A stretch of DNA of 64,000 nt from Erysipelothrix urinaevulpis (lineage in GTDB: Bacteria; Bacillota_I; Bacilli_A; Erysipelotrichales; Erysipelotrichaceae): positions 62,001 through 126,000 of the forward strand of contig NZ_WTTB01000004.1 in the NCBI RefSeq assembly GCF_009828835.1, written 5' to 3'. This document shows positions 8,024-16,100 of the stretch, in pieces. The notes beneath the pieces are model-generated. The model saw only the letters and a program-made list of their open reading frames with translations. It had not been told where the DNA came from and searched no databases. Within the stretch, counting starts at the first letter, position 1; each line of letters starts with the position of its first letter. Both the position numbers and the translations under genes were made by a program.

Positions 8024-8094
8024 TGGGCCACCTGGGATCGAACCAGGGAATGTCACAGTCAAAGTGTGATGCCTTACCGCTTGGCTATGGCCCA
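8024..8094 (-). tRNA. tRNA-Gln (UUG)
   Basis: A 71-base cloverleaf can be folded: acceptor TGGGCCA with TGGCCCA, anticodon stem TCACA with TGTGA and loop CTTTGAC (anticodon TTG), T-arm CCTGG-TTCGATC-CCAGG. The 3' CCA is encoded only as the last three bases of the acceptor strand, so the terminal CCA must be added afterwards, unlike the five tRNAs at 11.4-11.8 kb. Confidence 0.95.
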
Positions 8095-8159
8095 ATGTCT
8101 TTTCCTCTTGCTGCGAATTTAATTATAACACAAGGAAAAATGAATGCAAGGCTTTTTTA

Positions 8160-8203
8160 AAACTTTTTTAAAAGAATAGGCCTCAAGTTGATTTGAGGCC
8201 TAT
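8160..8203 (-). terminator. Terminator of the sugar ABC ATPase gene
   Basis: The stem ATAGGCCTCAA (8176-8186) pairs with TTGAGGCCTAT (8193-8203), just past the stop codon on the minus strand, followed by a T-rich stretch. Confidence 0.8.
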
Positions 8204-8209
8204 AGAATG

Positions 8210-9316
8210 CTATTTAATAACGTTTTCTGTTTCTTTATCAAAGAAGTGTCCCTTGCTAATATTGAATGCTAACTCAACTTTTTGACCTGGTGAGTATGAT
8301 TCATTGACACCCACCTTTGCAATAAATTCATGGTCGCCAATTGTAACATACAACATTGTTTCAGCTCCTAATAATTCCGCAACTGTAACTTCAGCATTGA
8401 CAAGTGATTCAGTCATAGAATCTAACACTAATTGCTCATTGTGAATATCTTCTGGTCTAATTCCAAAGATGACATCTTTACCAACGTATCCTTGTTCCTC
8501 CAAGACTGAATATTTTCCTTCTGGAATTCTTAATTTAACACCATCTGTCGTAATCAGATGATGATCTTCGATCTTGCAATCAAAGAAATTCATTGCTGGT
8601 GCACCAATGAATCCTCCAACAAAAACGTTGTTTGGATTATTATAGACTTCTTTTGGTGAACCAATTTGTTGGACAAATCCACCTTTCATAATAACAATTC
8701 TGTCAGCCATTGTCATCGCTTCAGTTTGGTCATGGGTAACATAAATTGTTGTTGTTTCTAAACGATGGTGTAGTTTTGTGATTTCTGCACGCATAGCAAC
8801 ACGCAATTTAGCGTCTAAGTTACTCAATGGCTCATCCATCAAGAAGACTTCTGCATCACGAACAATCGCACGACCTAAGGCTACACGTTGACGTTCTCCA
8901 CCAGATAACGCGGATGGCTTACGATCAAGATATGTTGCTAATCCTAAAATATCTGCTGCATTTTTAACAGCCTTATCAATCTCATCTTTAGGAACTTTAC
9001 GGATTTTTAATCCAAAAGCCATATTATCATAGACTGTCATATGTGGATAAAGTGCATAGTTTTGGAAAACCATGGCAATATCACGATCTTTAGGTTCTAC
9101 ATCATTAACAATACGATCGTTAATATAGATTTCACCTTCTGTAATATCTTCTAATCCAGCAATCATACGAAGAGTTGTTGATTTACCACAACCAGATGGA
9201 CCAACAAACACGATAAATTCTTTATCTTCAATCTCTAAATTAAAATCTGTTACTGAATAATTTGGGTTTTTATCATAACGCTTATAAATATTTTTTAATA
9301 CAATTTTCTTTGTCAT
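8210..9316 (-). CDS. ugpC: Sugar ABC transporter ATPase, MsmX/UgpC type
   Basis: The 368-residue protein has Walker A G-P-S-G-C-G-K-S-T, Q-loop in F-Q-N-Y-A-L-Y-P-H, signature L-S-G-G-E-R-Q-R and Walker B F-L-M-D-E-P-L-S-N-L-D, then a C-terminal TOBE/OB regulatory domain of about 130 residues (G-I-R-P-E-D-I near 293). Length and layout match the shared ATPases (MsmX, UgpC, MalK) that power several carbohydrate importers. No permease gene is nearby, consistent with a multi-task ATPase that serves transporters encoded elsewhere. It is divergent from the regulator at 9411; a cre-like sequence lies in the shared promoter region, so catabolite control is plausible. Confidence 0.93.
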   Translation of the reverse strand: MTKKIVLKNIYKRYDKNPNYSVTDFNLEIEDKEFIVFVGPSGCGKSTTLRMIAGLEDITEGEIYINDRIVNDVEPKDRDIAMVFQNYALYPHMTVYDNMAFGLKIRKVPKDEIDKAVKNAADILGLATYLDRKPSALSGGERQRVALGRAIVRDAEVFLMDEPLSNLDAKLRVAMRAEITKLHHRLETTTIYVTHDQTEAMTMADRIVIMKGGFVQQIGSPKEVYNNPNNVFVGGFIGAPAMNFFDCKIEDHHLITTDGVKLRIPEGKYSVLEEQGYVGKDVIFGIRPEDIHNEQLVLDSMTESLVNAEVTVAELLGAETMLYVTIGDHEFIAKVGVNESYSPGQKVELAFNISKGHFFDKETENVIK

Positions 9317-9346
9317 AAAATATCCTCCCTATGTAATTCCATTATA

Positions 9347-9360
9347 ATAAAGCGCTACCA
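9347..9360 (-). promoter_or_regulatory. Possible cre site between ugpC and the regulator
   Basis: ATAAAGCGCTACCA agrees with the cre consensus TGWAARCGYTWNCW at 12 of 14 positions (the first two differ). It overlaps TATAAT-like sequences on both strands (9341-9348) in the 94-base gap between the divergent genes, so CcpA bound there could repress either promoter. Confidence 0.4.
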
Positions 9361-9410
9361 TATATGATATAGTTAAAGTGACCAAAGTTATTGTGCAAGG
9401 AGTAATAAAT

Positions 9411-10235
9411 ATGAAAATTAAAGATTTAAAAAAAGTTTACCCAACGGCCATTGAATCAACAATGAGTAGTCCTAACCCTGCTCTTTTTAACTATTATGAC
9501 GGATTTAAATATTTGCATATATATAAGGATACAATGAATGAGAGCGAACAAAAAATTCTTACACTCTTAATGCAACCTGAAGAATCTCGATCGGTATGGT
9601 ATCAATATTTGATTCAAGACTCCAATATTCTTCCAGAAATAGATGGTGATTTTATGACCATTCATTTTCATGTAAAAAACTTAAATGAACAACAGGATGC
9701 TTGGTTAACATCATTTGAATCTTTCTTCCCTGGTGCTCGTGATACTTTTTTTGTGGATCGTGAGTATGGTGTTCTTATTGCTGATCAATATAATCAAAAC
9801 ATGGATCAGCTTTATGGTTTTATCTCGATGTTAGACGATGACTTCTCAACAACAACAACCTTATTTATTGGTATGATGTGTTCAGTTCATGTGCTTCGTG
9901 ATGTTTTCAATGAAGAACGAATTCTATTTTCAAAAAATATTAAAAGCGAAAGAGTCATTCAATACATTGATGCTTATGTTCCTTATTATATAGCCCCTAG
10001 TTTAAGTGAGAGCATCATCGCCCAAGAAATTAAACAGAAACTTGGACATGATGATGAATTGATTGCTCTTATTTCATCGTTATGGAAACATCAAGGGAAC
10101 ATTAGTGCAACGGCCGATGAGCTTTTCACCCACCGTAATACTATTAATTATCGTATTGATAAAGTAAGTAAAGATACAGGTCTTAACTTGAGAAACATGC
10201 AACAATTATTACTTTGTTATTTGTTAACACTTTAA
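9411..10235 (+). CDS. PucR/CdaR-type transcriptional regulator
   Basis: The 274-residue protein has no recognised sensor domain over its first 200 residues and ends in a PucR-type helix-turn-helix (L-W-K-H-Q-G-N-I-S-A-T-A-D-E-L, then H-R-N-T-I-N-Y-R-I-D-K-V). That C-terminal motif is typical of CdaR/PucR proteins, which sense metabolites and activate catabolic genes. The start is placed at 9411 because AGGAG lies eight bases before this ATG; an open frame extends upstream without a good ribosome binding site. It sits between a sugar ATPase and pta, so its targets may be these neighbours. Confidence 0.75.
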   Translation: MKIKDLKKVYPTAIESTMSSPNPALFNYYDGFKYLHIYKDTMNESEQKILTLLMQPEESRSVWYQYLIQDSNILPEIDGDFMTIHFHVKNLNEQQDAWLTSFESFFPGARDTFFVDREYGVLIADQYNQNMDQLYGFISMLDDDFSTTTTLFIGMMCSVHVLRDVFNEERILFSKNIKSERVIQYIDAYVPYYIAPSLSESIIAQEIKQKLGHDDELIALISSLWKHQGNISATADELFTHRNTINYRIDKVSKDTGLNLRNMQQLLLCYLLTL

Positions 10236-10237
10236 CT

Positions 10238-10255
10238 TGTGCAAACTAACACAAA
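10238..10255 (+). promoter_or_regulatory. Rex-like operator upstream of pta
   Basis: TTGTGCAAACTAACACAA resembles the Rex operator TTGTGAANNNNTTCACAA: both TTGTG and CACAA arms are exact, three inner positions differ. It lies 15 bases before a TATAAT (10271-10276), so it would cover the -35 region of the pta promoter. Rex is an NADH-responsive repressor of fermentation genes. Candidate only. Confidence 0.4.
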
Positions 10256-10298
10256 TTTCCTCAATTCATGTATAATAAGGAATGTATAGGAGGAAATT

Positions 10299-11276
10299 AT
10301 GGATTTATTTGAAGGTTTAAAACAAAAGATCGTTGGGAAAAAGATCAAAGTTGTTTTCCCCGAAGGAAATGATGAGAGAATTATCGGTGCGGCAGTTCGT
10401 TTAGCAGCAGATGACTTAGTGCATCCTATTGTACTTGGTGATGAAAAAGAAATTAATGAAATTGCTGCGAATATTGGGTTCATGACAGATCGTCTTGAAA
10501 TTATTAACCCTGAAACATATGACAATGACAAAAAAGAAGCAATGGTTAATGCTTTAGTTGAACGTCGTAATGGTAAACTAGATGCTGCAGGTGCTGCAGA
10601 ATGGATTAAAAATGTTAACTATTTCGGTACAATGTTAACTTATATGGGTGAAGCTGATGCCATGGTATCAGGAGCAATTCATTCAACAGGTGATACAGTA
10701 CGCCCTGCATTACAAATTATTAAAACAAAACCTGGTATTAGTCGAACAAGTGGTGCGTTTATTATTTTTAAACGTACTGAAACTTATTTATTTGCCGACT
10801 GTGCAATTAACATTGATCCAAATGCTCAAGAATTGGCTGAAATTGCAGTTGAGAGTGCAAAGACAGCTGAATTATTTGATATTGAACCAATTGTTTCATT
10901 AATGAGTTTCTCAACAAAAGGATCCGCAGCTGGTCCTCAAGTTGATAAAGTTGTGGAAGCAACAAAAATTGCTCAAGAGTTAGCTCCTGAGTATAAAATT
11001 GATGGTGAATTACAATTTGATGCCTCATTTGTTCCTGCTGTTGCTGGTTTAAAAGCTCCAGGTTCAGATGTTGCTGGAAAAGCACGTGTCTTTATCTTCC
11101 CTGAAATTCAATCAGGTAACATCGGATATAAGATTGCTCAACGTCTTGGTGGTTATGAAGCAATTGGACCAATCTTACAAGGTTTAAACAAACCAGTGTC
11201 TGACTTATCACGTGGATGTGTTGAGGAAGATGTTTACAAACTTGCGATCATTACCGCAGCTCAAACATTGATCTAA
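10299..11276 (+). CDS. pta: Phosphate acetyltransferase
   Basis: The 325-residue protein matches the short, one-domain Pta of Bacillota from end to end: V-V-F-P-E-G-N-D-E-R near the start, S-G-A-I-H-S-T-G-D-T-V-R-P-A-L around residue 128, and G-K-A-R-V-F-I-F-P-E-I-Q-S-G-N-I-G-Y-K near the end. It interconverts acetyl-CoA and acetyl phosphate, the step before acetate kinase makes ATP in mixed-acid fermentation. AGGAGG is six bases before the ATG and TATAAT is at 10271-10276. A single-gene unit closed by a terminator; no acetate kinase gene is in the window. Confidence 0.96.
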   Translation: MDLFEGLKQKIVGKKIKVVFPEGNDERIIGAAVRLAADDLVHPIVLGDEKEINEIAANIGFMTDRLEIINPETYDNDKKEAMVNALVERRNGKLDAAGAAEWIKNVNYFGTMLTYMGEADAMVSGAIHSTGDTVRPALQIIKTKPGISRTSGAFIIFKRTETYLFADCAINIDPNAQELAEIAVESAKTAELFDIEPIVSLMSFSTKGSAAGPQVDKVVEATKIAQELAPEYKIDGELQFDASFVPAVAGLKAPGSDVAGKARVFIFPEIQSGNIGYKIAQRLGGYEAIGPILQGLNKPVSDLSRGCVEEDVYKLAIITAAQTLI

Positions 11277-11299
11277 AAGCCTAGAAATAGGCTTTTTTA
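11276..11299 (+). terminator. Terminator of pta
   Basis: AAGCCTA pairs with TAGGCTT across a four-base loop, followed by TTTTT, directly after the pta stop codon. Confidence 0.85.
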
Positions 11300-11350
11300 T
11301 TAGGTTTTAAGAGCTTTTTAAAAAGTTTTTGAAATAATTGCATTTTAGTG

Positions 11351-11380
11351 TTGACACTTCATTGATACTCATGGTATATT
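11351..11380 (+). promoter_or_regulatory. Promoter of the tRNA cluster
   Basis: A perfect TTGACA (11351-11356) and TATATT (11375-11380) are 18 bases apart, with TG just before the -10 box. The first tRNA starts 32 bases further on. Confidence 0.85.
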
Positions 11381-11412
11381 ATTAAGGCGTTAAGGAAACG
11401 CATCAAGCAAAT

Positions 11413-11488
11413 GGAGATTTAGCTCAGTTGGGAGAGCATCTGCCTTACAAGCAGAGGGTCAGCGGTTCGAGCCCGTTAATCTCCACCA
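11413..11488 (+). tRNA. tRNA-Val (UAC)
   Basis: A 76-base cloverleaf with encoded CCA; acceptor GGAGATT/AATCTCC, anticodon stem TCTGC/GCAGA with loop CTTACAA (anticodon TAC), T-loop TTCGAGC. First of five tRNAs behind one promoter. Confidence 0.97.
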
Positions 11489-11491
11489 TTT

Positions 11492-11567
11492 GCCGACTTA
11501 GCTCAACTGGTAGAGCAACTGATTTGTAATCAGTAGGTTGGGGGTTCAAGTCCTCTAGTCGGCACCA
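11492..11567 (+). tRNA. tRNA-Thr (UGU)
   Basis: A 76-base cloverleaf with encoded CCA; acceptor GCCGACT/AGTCGGC, anticodon stem ACTGA/TCAGT with loop TTTGTAA (anticodon TGT), T-loop TTCAAGT. Confidence 0.97.
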
Positions 11568-11589
11568 TTTAAAATATATGACATTTATC

Positions 11590-11673
11590 GGGGAGATAGC
11601 GAAGTGGCTAAACGCGGGTGACTGTAAATCATCTCCTTAGGGTTCGGCGGTTCGAATCCGTCTCTCCCCACCA
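11590..11673 (+). tRNA. tRNA-Tyr (GUA)
   Basis: An 84-base class II tRNA with a long variable arm and encoded CCA; acceptor GGGGAGA/TCTCCCC, anticodon loop CTGTAAA (anticodon GTA), T-loop TTCGAAT. Confidence 0.97.
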
Positions 11674-11676
11674 TGG

Positions 11677-11752
11677 GACCCGTTAGCTCAGTCGGTAGAG
11701 CAACTGACTTTTAATCAGTGGGTCGTAGGTTCAATTCCTACACGGGTCACCA
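11677..11752 (+). tRNA. tRNA-Lys (UUU)
   Basis: A 76-base cloverleaf with encoded CCA; acceptor GACCCGT/ACGGGTC, anticodon stem ACTGA/TCAGT with loop CTTTTAA (anticodon TTT), T-loop TTCAATT. Confidence 0.97.
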
Positions 11753-11763
11753 TTCTGTCATAT

Positions 11764-11837
11764 GCGGGTGTAGTTTAATGGCAAAACTTCAGCCTTCCAA
11801 GCTGACTATGGGAGTTCGATTCTCCTCACCCGCTCCA
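11764..11837 (+). tRNA. tRNA-Gly (UCC)
   Basis: A 74-base cloverleaf with encoded CCA; acceptor GCGGGTG/CACCCGC, anticodon stem CAGCC/AGCTG-like with loop TTCCAAG region giving anticodon TCC, T-loop TTCGATT. Last tRNA of the cluster. Confidence 0.96.
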
Positions 11838-11850
11838 TTAAACATTGAAC

Positions 11851-11873
11851 ACAACCAATTTGGTTGTTTTTTT
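11851..11873 (+). terminator. Terminator of the tRNA cluster
   Basis: ACAACCA pairs with TGGTTGT, followed by a run of T, 13 bases after tRNA-Gly. Confidence 0.85.
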
Positions 11874-11895
11874 ATTATATTTTAAAGGAGTTACT

Positions 11896-12246
11896 ATGAA
11901 AATACTTGAACAATTACTTATAATATTTATATTCTCAATTATTGGAGATTTGATAAGTTCCGTTTTACCTTTTCCAATACCTGGAAGCATCATTGGACTT
12001 ATTTTACTTTTTGTCTCTTTAAATCTAAAGTTGTTGAAACTCGAAGATATTAGCGGAAGTGGTGAGTGGCTTAAAAATAACATGGCAATTTTGTTTGTGC
12101 CTTTGTCCGTTGGCATCATGAACTATTTCGATTTATTGATCGATAACGCTATAGCTTTAACACTGATCACAGTTCTTTCAACACTTGTAACTTATTTTGT
12201 GAGTGCAAAGGTCAGTGAATATATCTTAAAGAAAGAGGTCCAGTAA
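11896..12246 (+). CDS. lrgA: LrgA/CidA-family membrane protein
   Basis: The 116-residue protein has four hydrophobic segments and the family pattern F-P-I-P-G-S-I-I-G-L-I-L-L-F and W-L-K-N-N-M-A-I-L-F-V-P-L-S-V-G-I-M. LrgA proteins are holin-like; with LrgB they have been tied to murein hydrolase control, cell death and, in several Firmicutes, pyruvate uptake. The start at 11896 is chosen because AAAGGAG lies six bases upstream; the longer frame starts inside the tRNA terminator. Its stop overlaps the lrgB start (TAATG). Confidence 0.9.
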   Translation: MKILEQLLIIFIFSIIGDLISSVLPFPIPGSIIGLILLFVSLNLKLLKLEDISGSGEWLKNNMAILFVPLSVGIMNYFDLLIDNAIALTLITVLSTLVTYFVSAKVSEYILKKEVQ

Positions 12247-12938
12247 TGATAGAACATCCTTTATTCGGTATTTCGTTAACCATTCTAGTCTTTAGCCTAT
12301 TTAGGAAACTGCAGGTTAAAACTAAAATCAGTCTATTAAATCCACTGCTATTCTCATCCATCTTAATCATTCTAATACTCATTGTCTTTAATATTTCATA
12401 TGATGATTATAATGGTGGTGCCAAGATTTTTACATCGCTTATTGGTCCCGCTACCGTTGCATTAGCAATCCCTTTGTATAAACATCAAGATTTATTCTAT
12501 AAGAATATTAAACTAATCTTAATAAGCGTTTTAAGCAGTGCTATTGCACATGGTTTGGTCATTACATTATTAGTTTACCTCTTCAAATTAGACCTTAAAT
12601 TAGGGGCTAGTTTGATCCCTAAATCAGTCACAACAGCTATTGCGGGTGATGTTAGCACTGCATTAGGAGGCTACACAAACGTTACCGTCGCAATTGTCAT
12701 TATTACAGGAATTATAGGTGCAAGCTTAGCACCTTTGCTTAACAAAGTCTTTAATATCAACTCTCCTATTGCTCAAGGACTAGCCTTAGGATCCAGCGCC
12801 CATGCCGTAGGCACATCAAAAGCAATTGAACTGGGTGAGACACAGGAAACAATGGCCACCTTGGCTTTGATTTTAACGGGTATTCTAACCGTATTCCTTT
12901 CACCATTTATCTACTCTGCTCTCATGTATATCATTTAA
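12246..12938 (+). CDS. lrgB: LrgB-family membrane protein
   Basis: The 230-residue, highly hydrophobic protein has about seven membrane segments and the LrgB signature S-L-I-P-K-S-V-T-T-A-I-A and A-L-G-S-S-A-H-A-V-G-T-S-K-A. It overlaps lrgA by one base and would act with it as a membrane unit. Neighbouring pta and the pyruvate-uptake role reported for LrgAB relatives make a link to overflow metabolism attractive but unproven. No lytS/lytR regulator pair is nearby. Confidence 0.92.
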   Translation: MIEHPLFGISLTILVFSLFRKLQVKTKISLLNPLLFSSILIILILIVFNISYDDYNGGAKIFTSLIGPATVALAIPLYKHQDLFYKNIKLILISVLSSAIAHGLVITLLVYLFKLDLKLGASLIPKSVTTAIAGDVSTALGGYTNVTVAIVIITGIIGASLAPLLNKVFNINSPIAQGLALGSSAHAVGTSKAIELGETQETMATLALILTGILTVFLSPFIYSALMYII

Positions 12939-13006
12939 AACACCAACATTTGATGGGTTAATATCTAACTTTAGATATAGCCTTTCAACGTGTTGGTGTT
13001 TTTTTA
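12937..13006. terminator. Convergent terminator between lrgB and the regulator gene
   Basis: AACACCAACA (12939-12948) pairs with TGTTGGTGTT (12991-13000) around an inner hairpin (ATATCTA/TAGATAT). T-runs follow on the plus strand, and the structure also faces the end of the minus-strand gene at 13004. Confidence 0.75.
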
Positions 13007-14011
13007 ATATTCAATATTCTTTAATGCTAAGAAAGCCATCTGCTCATAATCATATTTTTTTATAATTGACATCGCAATTCCAGATGATATATGATCAAAC
13101 GCTTCTTTTTCTTTAATATGGGATTTAAACTCAAACATTTCTTTATAATCATGACTCATAATAAATAAACGATTGGAGTCATTAACACAAACCAGTACAG
13201 TTTTCGTGTTTAATAATTTTTTCATCTCTTTAAAAACACTCGACTCGTGTGTATCAACTAAACTAACCTTCTTTAATACCTCGATTGAACAATGAACAAC
13301 ATTTGCCTTTTCCATTAATAAAATCATTTTTTCATTATCAAAACCTTCGTAAAAACTCAACATTATTTTCTTGTCAGAATATCTCTCCAAAGCATATTCC
13401 GTTGCCTTAATATTAAAGTAGGAACCGATTAGGATCAAACTCGAATCTCTTAACAATCTATCCTGATTTAACAAATGATTAATAGGTAACGCATCCATCG
13501 CCTTATTATCATGAATCACTTGATGATAATCCCCTTCTCGGTCTAAACTCATACATAAATTATTGTAATCTTCTTTGGAAAAATATGAATACTTTAGATC
13601 AATCCCAATGCTGCTGCACCAGTTTTGAACTAATGTCCCAAAAAAACTATTTGGAACCGTAGTGATTAAATGACTTGTTATATTCTCTTGATGAAAATTT
13701 TGAGAAATTGTCATTCCACTTCCTTTAACACTAATATCGATTGTTTCTTTATTGCTTTCAACACTTAACATCCCATTTATTTCAACAATACTCTCTCCTA
13801 AAATGACAATATAACCTGTATCCTGGACAACATAACTTCTCCCTACAATTATCCCTTTACTCATTAAATTTGATATATGAACAGACACGGATGATCGAGA
13901 CATGTTAGCCCTGTAAGCAATTTCTTCTTGAGATAACATTGGATTTTCTAATAAAATATGATAAATTAACTTTTCTTTATTTGTCATATTATTTGAGTCA
14001 TTTATTTTCAT
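13004..14011 (-). CDS. HTH regulator with degenerate PfkB-kinase domain
   Basis: Residues 10-60 form a winged helix-turn-helix (N-P-M-L-S-Q-E-E-I-A-Y-R-A-N-M-S-R-S-S-V). The remaining 270 residues follow the order of HTH-fused PfkB/ribokinase proteins: I-V-I-L-G-E-S at the start of the fold, K-G-S-G-M-T-I-S-Q-N, then T-T-V-P-N-S-F-F-G. The catalytic GAGD motif near the C-terminus is not there; the matching place reads F-D-H-I-S-S-G-I-A-M-S-I. It is therefore probably a pseudokinase that binds but does not phosphorylate a sugar or nucleoside. It is the last gene of the sugar operon and likely controls it. Confidence 0.68.
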   Translation of the reverse strand: MKINDSNNMTNKEKLIYHILLENPMLSQEEIAYRANMSRSSVSVHISNLMSKGIIVGRSYVVQDTGYIVILGESIVEINGMLSVESNKETIDISVKGSGMTISQNFHQENITSHLITTVPNSFFGTLVQNWCSSIGIDLKYSYFSKEDYNNLCMSLDREGDYHQVIHDNKAMDALPINHLLNQDRLLRDSSLILIGSYFNIKATEYALERYSDKKIMLSFYEGFDNEKMILLMEKANVVHCSIEVLKKVSLVDTHESSVFKEMKKLLNTKTVLVCVNDSNRLFIMSHDYKEMFEFKSHIKEKEAFDHISSGIAMSIIKKYDYEQMAFLALKNIEY

Positions 14012-14023
14012 AATGGGTCACGA

Positions 14024-15514
14024 TTACTTTCTATACTCTTTTAGTTGCATGTTGATATCTTTAGTGTTTGAATAGATTTGCTTATATATTTTATATAGCT
14101 CATTATATTTTTTATGATTGGAAGGTGATGGAACATAGGACTCTCCATAAGATATGAAGCTTTTACCACATTCTTTTGCACTCTCAAACCATCTCAAACC
14201 CAACGCTGCAATCATAGCTGCTCCCATTGTCGGCCCTTCTGCACTTTGCAAAGTTTTAATTTCTACACCTAAAATGTCAGCTTGAATTTGCAACCATTCA
14301 ACACTTCTCGCTCCCCCTCCAGTCGATACAATTCTTTCTAACTCTATTCCATTCTCAAACATAATATCATAAGATTCTTTTAAAGAAAACGTAATTCCTT
14401 CAACAACAGCACGGGTGAAAGTTTTTAAATTATGTTCGGCACTCACACCAATAAATGAACCTCTAATCGTCGCATCTGTATGCGGTGTTCTTTCTCCATT
14501 CAAATACGGTGTAAACAATAAACCCGAAGAACCAATCGGAACTTCCGATATTTCATTCATCAAATCTGTGAACGAAATACTTTTAGCAAAGTTGTTTTTA
14601 AACCAAGAAAGACTATGGCCTGCCGAAAGAGTCACTCCCATCGAATAATAACTTCGTTCTATACTGTGGTGGAAATAGTGCAATTCTCCTTTATAATCAA
14701 CATCAATATCATCTTCAAAGGCTAAAATAACACCTGAAGTCCCGATACTTAACAATGCATCGCCTTTCTTAAATATCCCTGCCCCTAAAGCTGCAGCCGA
14801 GTTATCACCCGCTCCTGCAAACACTTTAGGAATGGTGAGTAAGCCTAGTTTTCTACATAATAATGCATCCATATGCCCAACAAAATCTGTCGAATTAACA
14901 ATTTTTGGCATAATCCCTAAGTCTAAATCAAAATGATTTAAAATTTCCTCACTCCAACATTCATGCTTGAAATCATAGATTAGTGTTCCACTTGCATCTG
15001 ATTTATCCATTACTTTATTTCCTGTTAGCCGGTAAACCATATAATCTTTTGGTAATAAGATTGTTTTCGTTTTCTTCCAGGATTCGAAATCATGTTCTTG
15101 TAACCATAAAATCTTGGGCAAAGTAAAACCTTCTACAGCTTTATTCTTTGTAATCTTTATAACATCTATTTCTTTTGTTATTCGTTCACATTCTTGTTTT
15201 GTACGTGTATCATTCCAAAGGATTGCATTACCAATCGCATTACCTTCATCATCCAATCTTACTAAACTATGCATCTGTCCTGCAAATGATATACCTTCAA
15301 TATTTCTGGATATATCAGGGGCATAGGATATCAATTCTTTGGCCACTTTACAAAATGCGTTATACCAGTCCACCGGATCTTGCTCATTATAACCACTTTT
15401 AATCGTAATTATACGATAGCTTTCACTTGCAGATGTTAGAACTTCACCTCGTTCATTAACTAAAATACCACTGAGTGAACTCGTGCCTACATCAATTCCA
15501 ATTACATATTTCAT
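14024..15514 (-). CDS. xylB: Xylulokinase-like FGGY sugar kinase
   Basis: The 496-residue protein has the FGGY-family start G-I-D-V-G-T-S-S-L-S-G, the Q-M-H region (S-F-A-G-Q-M-H-S-L) and D-N-S-A-A-A-L-G-A-G with the catalytic Asp, plus F-T-P-Y-L-N-G-E-R-T-P-H typical of XylB. It phosphorylates a ketose, D-xylulose in the classical case. No xylose isomerase of the XylA type accompanies it; the neighbours are a TIM-barrel epimerase/isomerase and a SIS isomerase, so a related ketose could be the true substrate. It lies 33 bases after the SIS gene in the same operon. Confidence 0.88.
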   Translation of the reverse strand: MKYVIGIDVGTSSLSGILVNERGEVLTSASESYRIITIKSGYNEQDPVDWYNAFCKVAKELISYAPDISRNIEGISFAGQMHSLVRLDDEGNAIGNAILWNDTRTKQECERITKEIDVIKITKNKAVEGFTLPKILWLQEHDFESWKKTKTILLPKDYMVYRLTGNKVMDKSDASGTLIYDFKHECWSEEILNHFDLDLGIMPKIVNSTDFVGHMDALLCRKLGLLTIPKVFAGAGDNSAAALGAGIFKKGDALLSIGTSGVILAFEDDIDVDYKGELHYFHHSIERSYYSMGVTLSAGHSLSWFKNNFAKSISFTDLMNEISEVPIGSSGLLFTPYLNGERTPHTDATIRGSFIGVSAEHNLKTFTRAVVEGITFSLKESYDIMFENGIELERIVSTGGGARSVEWLQIQADILGVEIKTLQSAEGPTMGAAMIAALGLRWFESAKECGKSFISYGESYVPSPSNHKKYNELYKIYKQIYSNTKDINMQLKEYRK

Positions 15515-15547
15515 TTTCGTTCCACATCCTTTTATACGTCAATATAT

Positions 15548-16099
15548 TTACTCTAGGTTTCTATGCTGTGCTTCTAATTCACTTGGGGTTAAATCAAGTG
15601 CTTCTTGAAGATCAATAATAATTATGTCAAATAATATTAACAATGTTTGTTCAAACAAGTTACCCATTGGTTGATAGGAATCAACAACCTTCGCATCACC
15701 AAGGTAGACTGCCGCTGGATTAAAAAGAATAAAATCAACAATCTTTGCTGTTTTCTTATACGGATCCCCTGTTACTAATGCTACTTTTGCTTCACTTTCT
15801 TTTGCTTTTTCCACTACATAATGAATGTGACCAATCTCTCCACAACCACTTGTCGCAATGAGTAAATCGCCTTTTCTTATAGAAGGTGTTGTTTCGTCCC
15901 AAATCCAATGGACATCTAATCCCAAATGCATCAAACGCATTGTAAATGCTTTCGTCATCAATCCCTCACGACCTACACCAATTAAAATAATACGATTTGC
16001 ATCTAAAATCAATTGTTTAAAAAGTTCGACATCTTCCCAATTAATCTCTTCAACAACTTGTTTATATTCTTCAATGTTTTTCAAGTAATTATTTTTCAT
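15548..16099 (-). CDS. SIS-domain sugar-phosphate isomerase (6-phospho-3-hexuloisomerase-like)
   Basis: The 183-residue protein is one SIS domain: I-L-I-G-V-G-R-E-G-L-M-T-K-A-F-T-M-R, then L-L-I-A-T-S-G-C-G-E-I, and a C-terminal L-T-P-S-E-L-E-A-Q-H-R-N-L-E like that of PHI proteins, with the His needed for catalysis. PHI converts 3-hexulose 6-phosphate to fructose 6-phosphate. No hexulose-phosphate synthase gene is present, so formaldehyde fixation is unlikely. It is one base from the epimerase gene upstream, so a role in handling a phosphorylated ketose is inferred. Confidence 0.8.
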   Translation of the reverse strand: MKNNYLKNIEEYKQVVEEINWEDVELFKQLILDANRIILIGVGREGLMTKAFTMRLMHLGLDVHWIWDETTPSIRKGDLLIATSGCGEIGHIHYVVEKAKESEAKVALVTGDPYKKTAKIVDFILFNPAAVYLGDAKVVDSYQPMGNLFEQTLLILFDIIIIDLQEALDLTPSELEAQHRNLE

Positions 16100-16100
16100 A

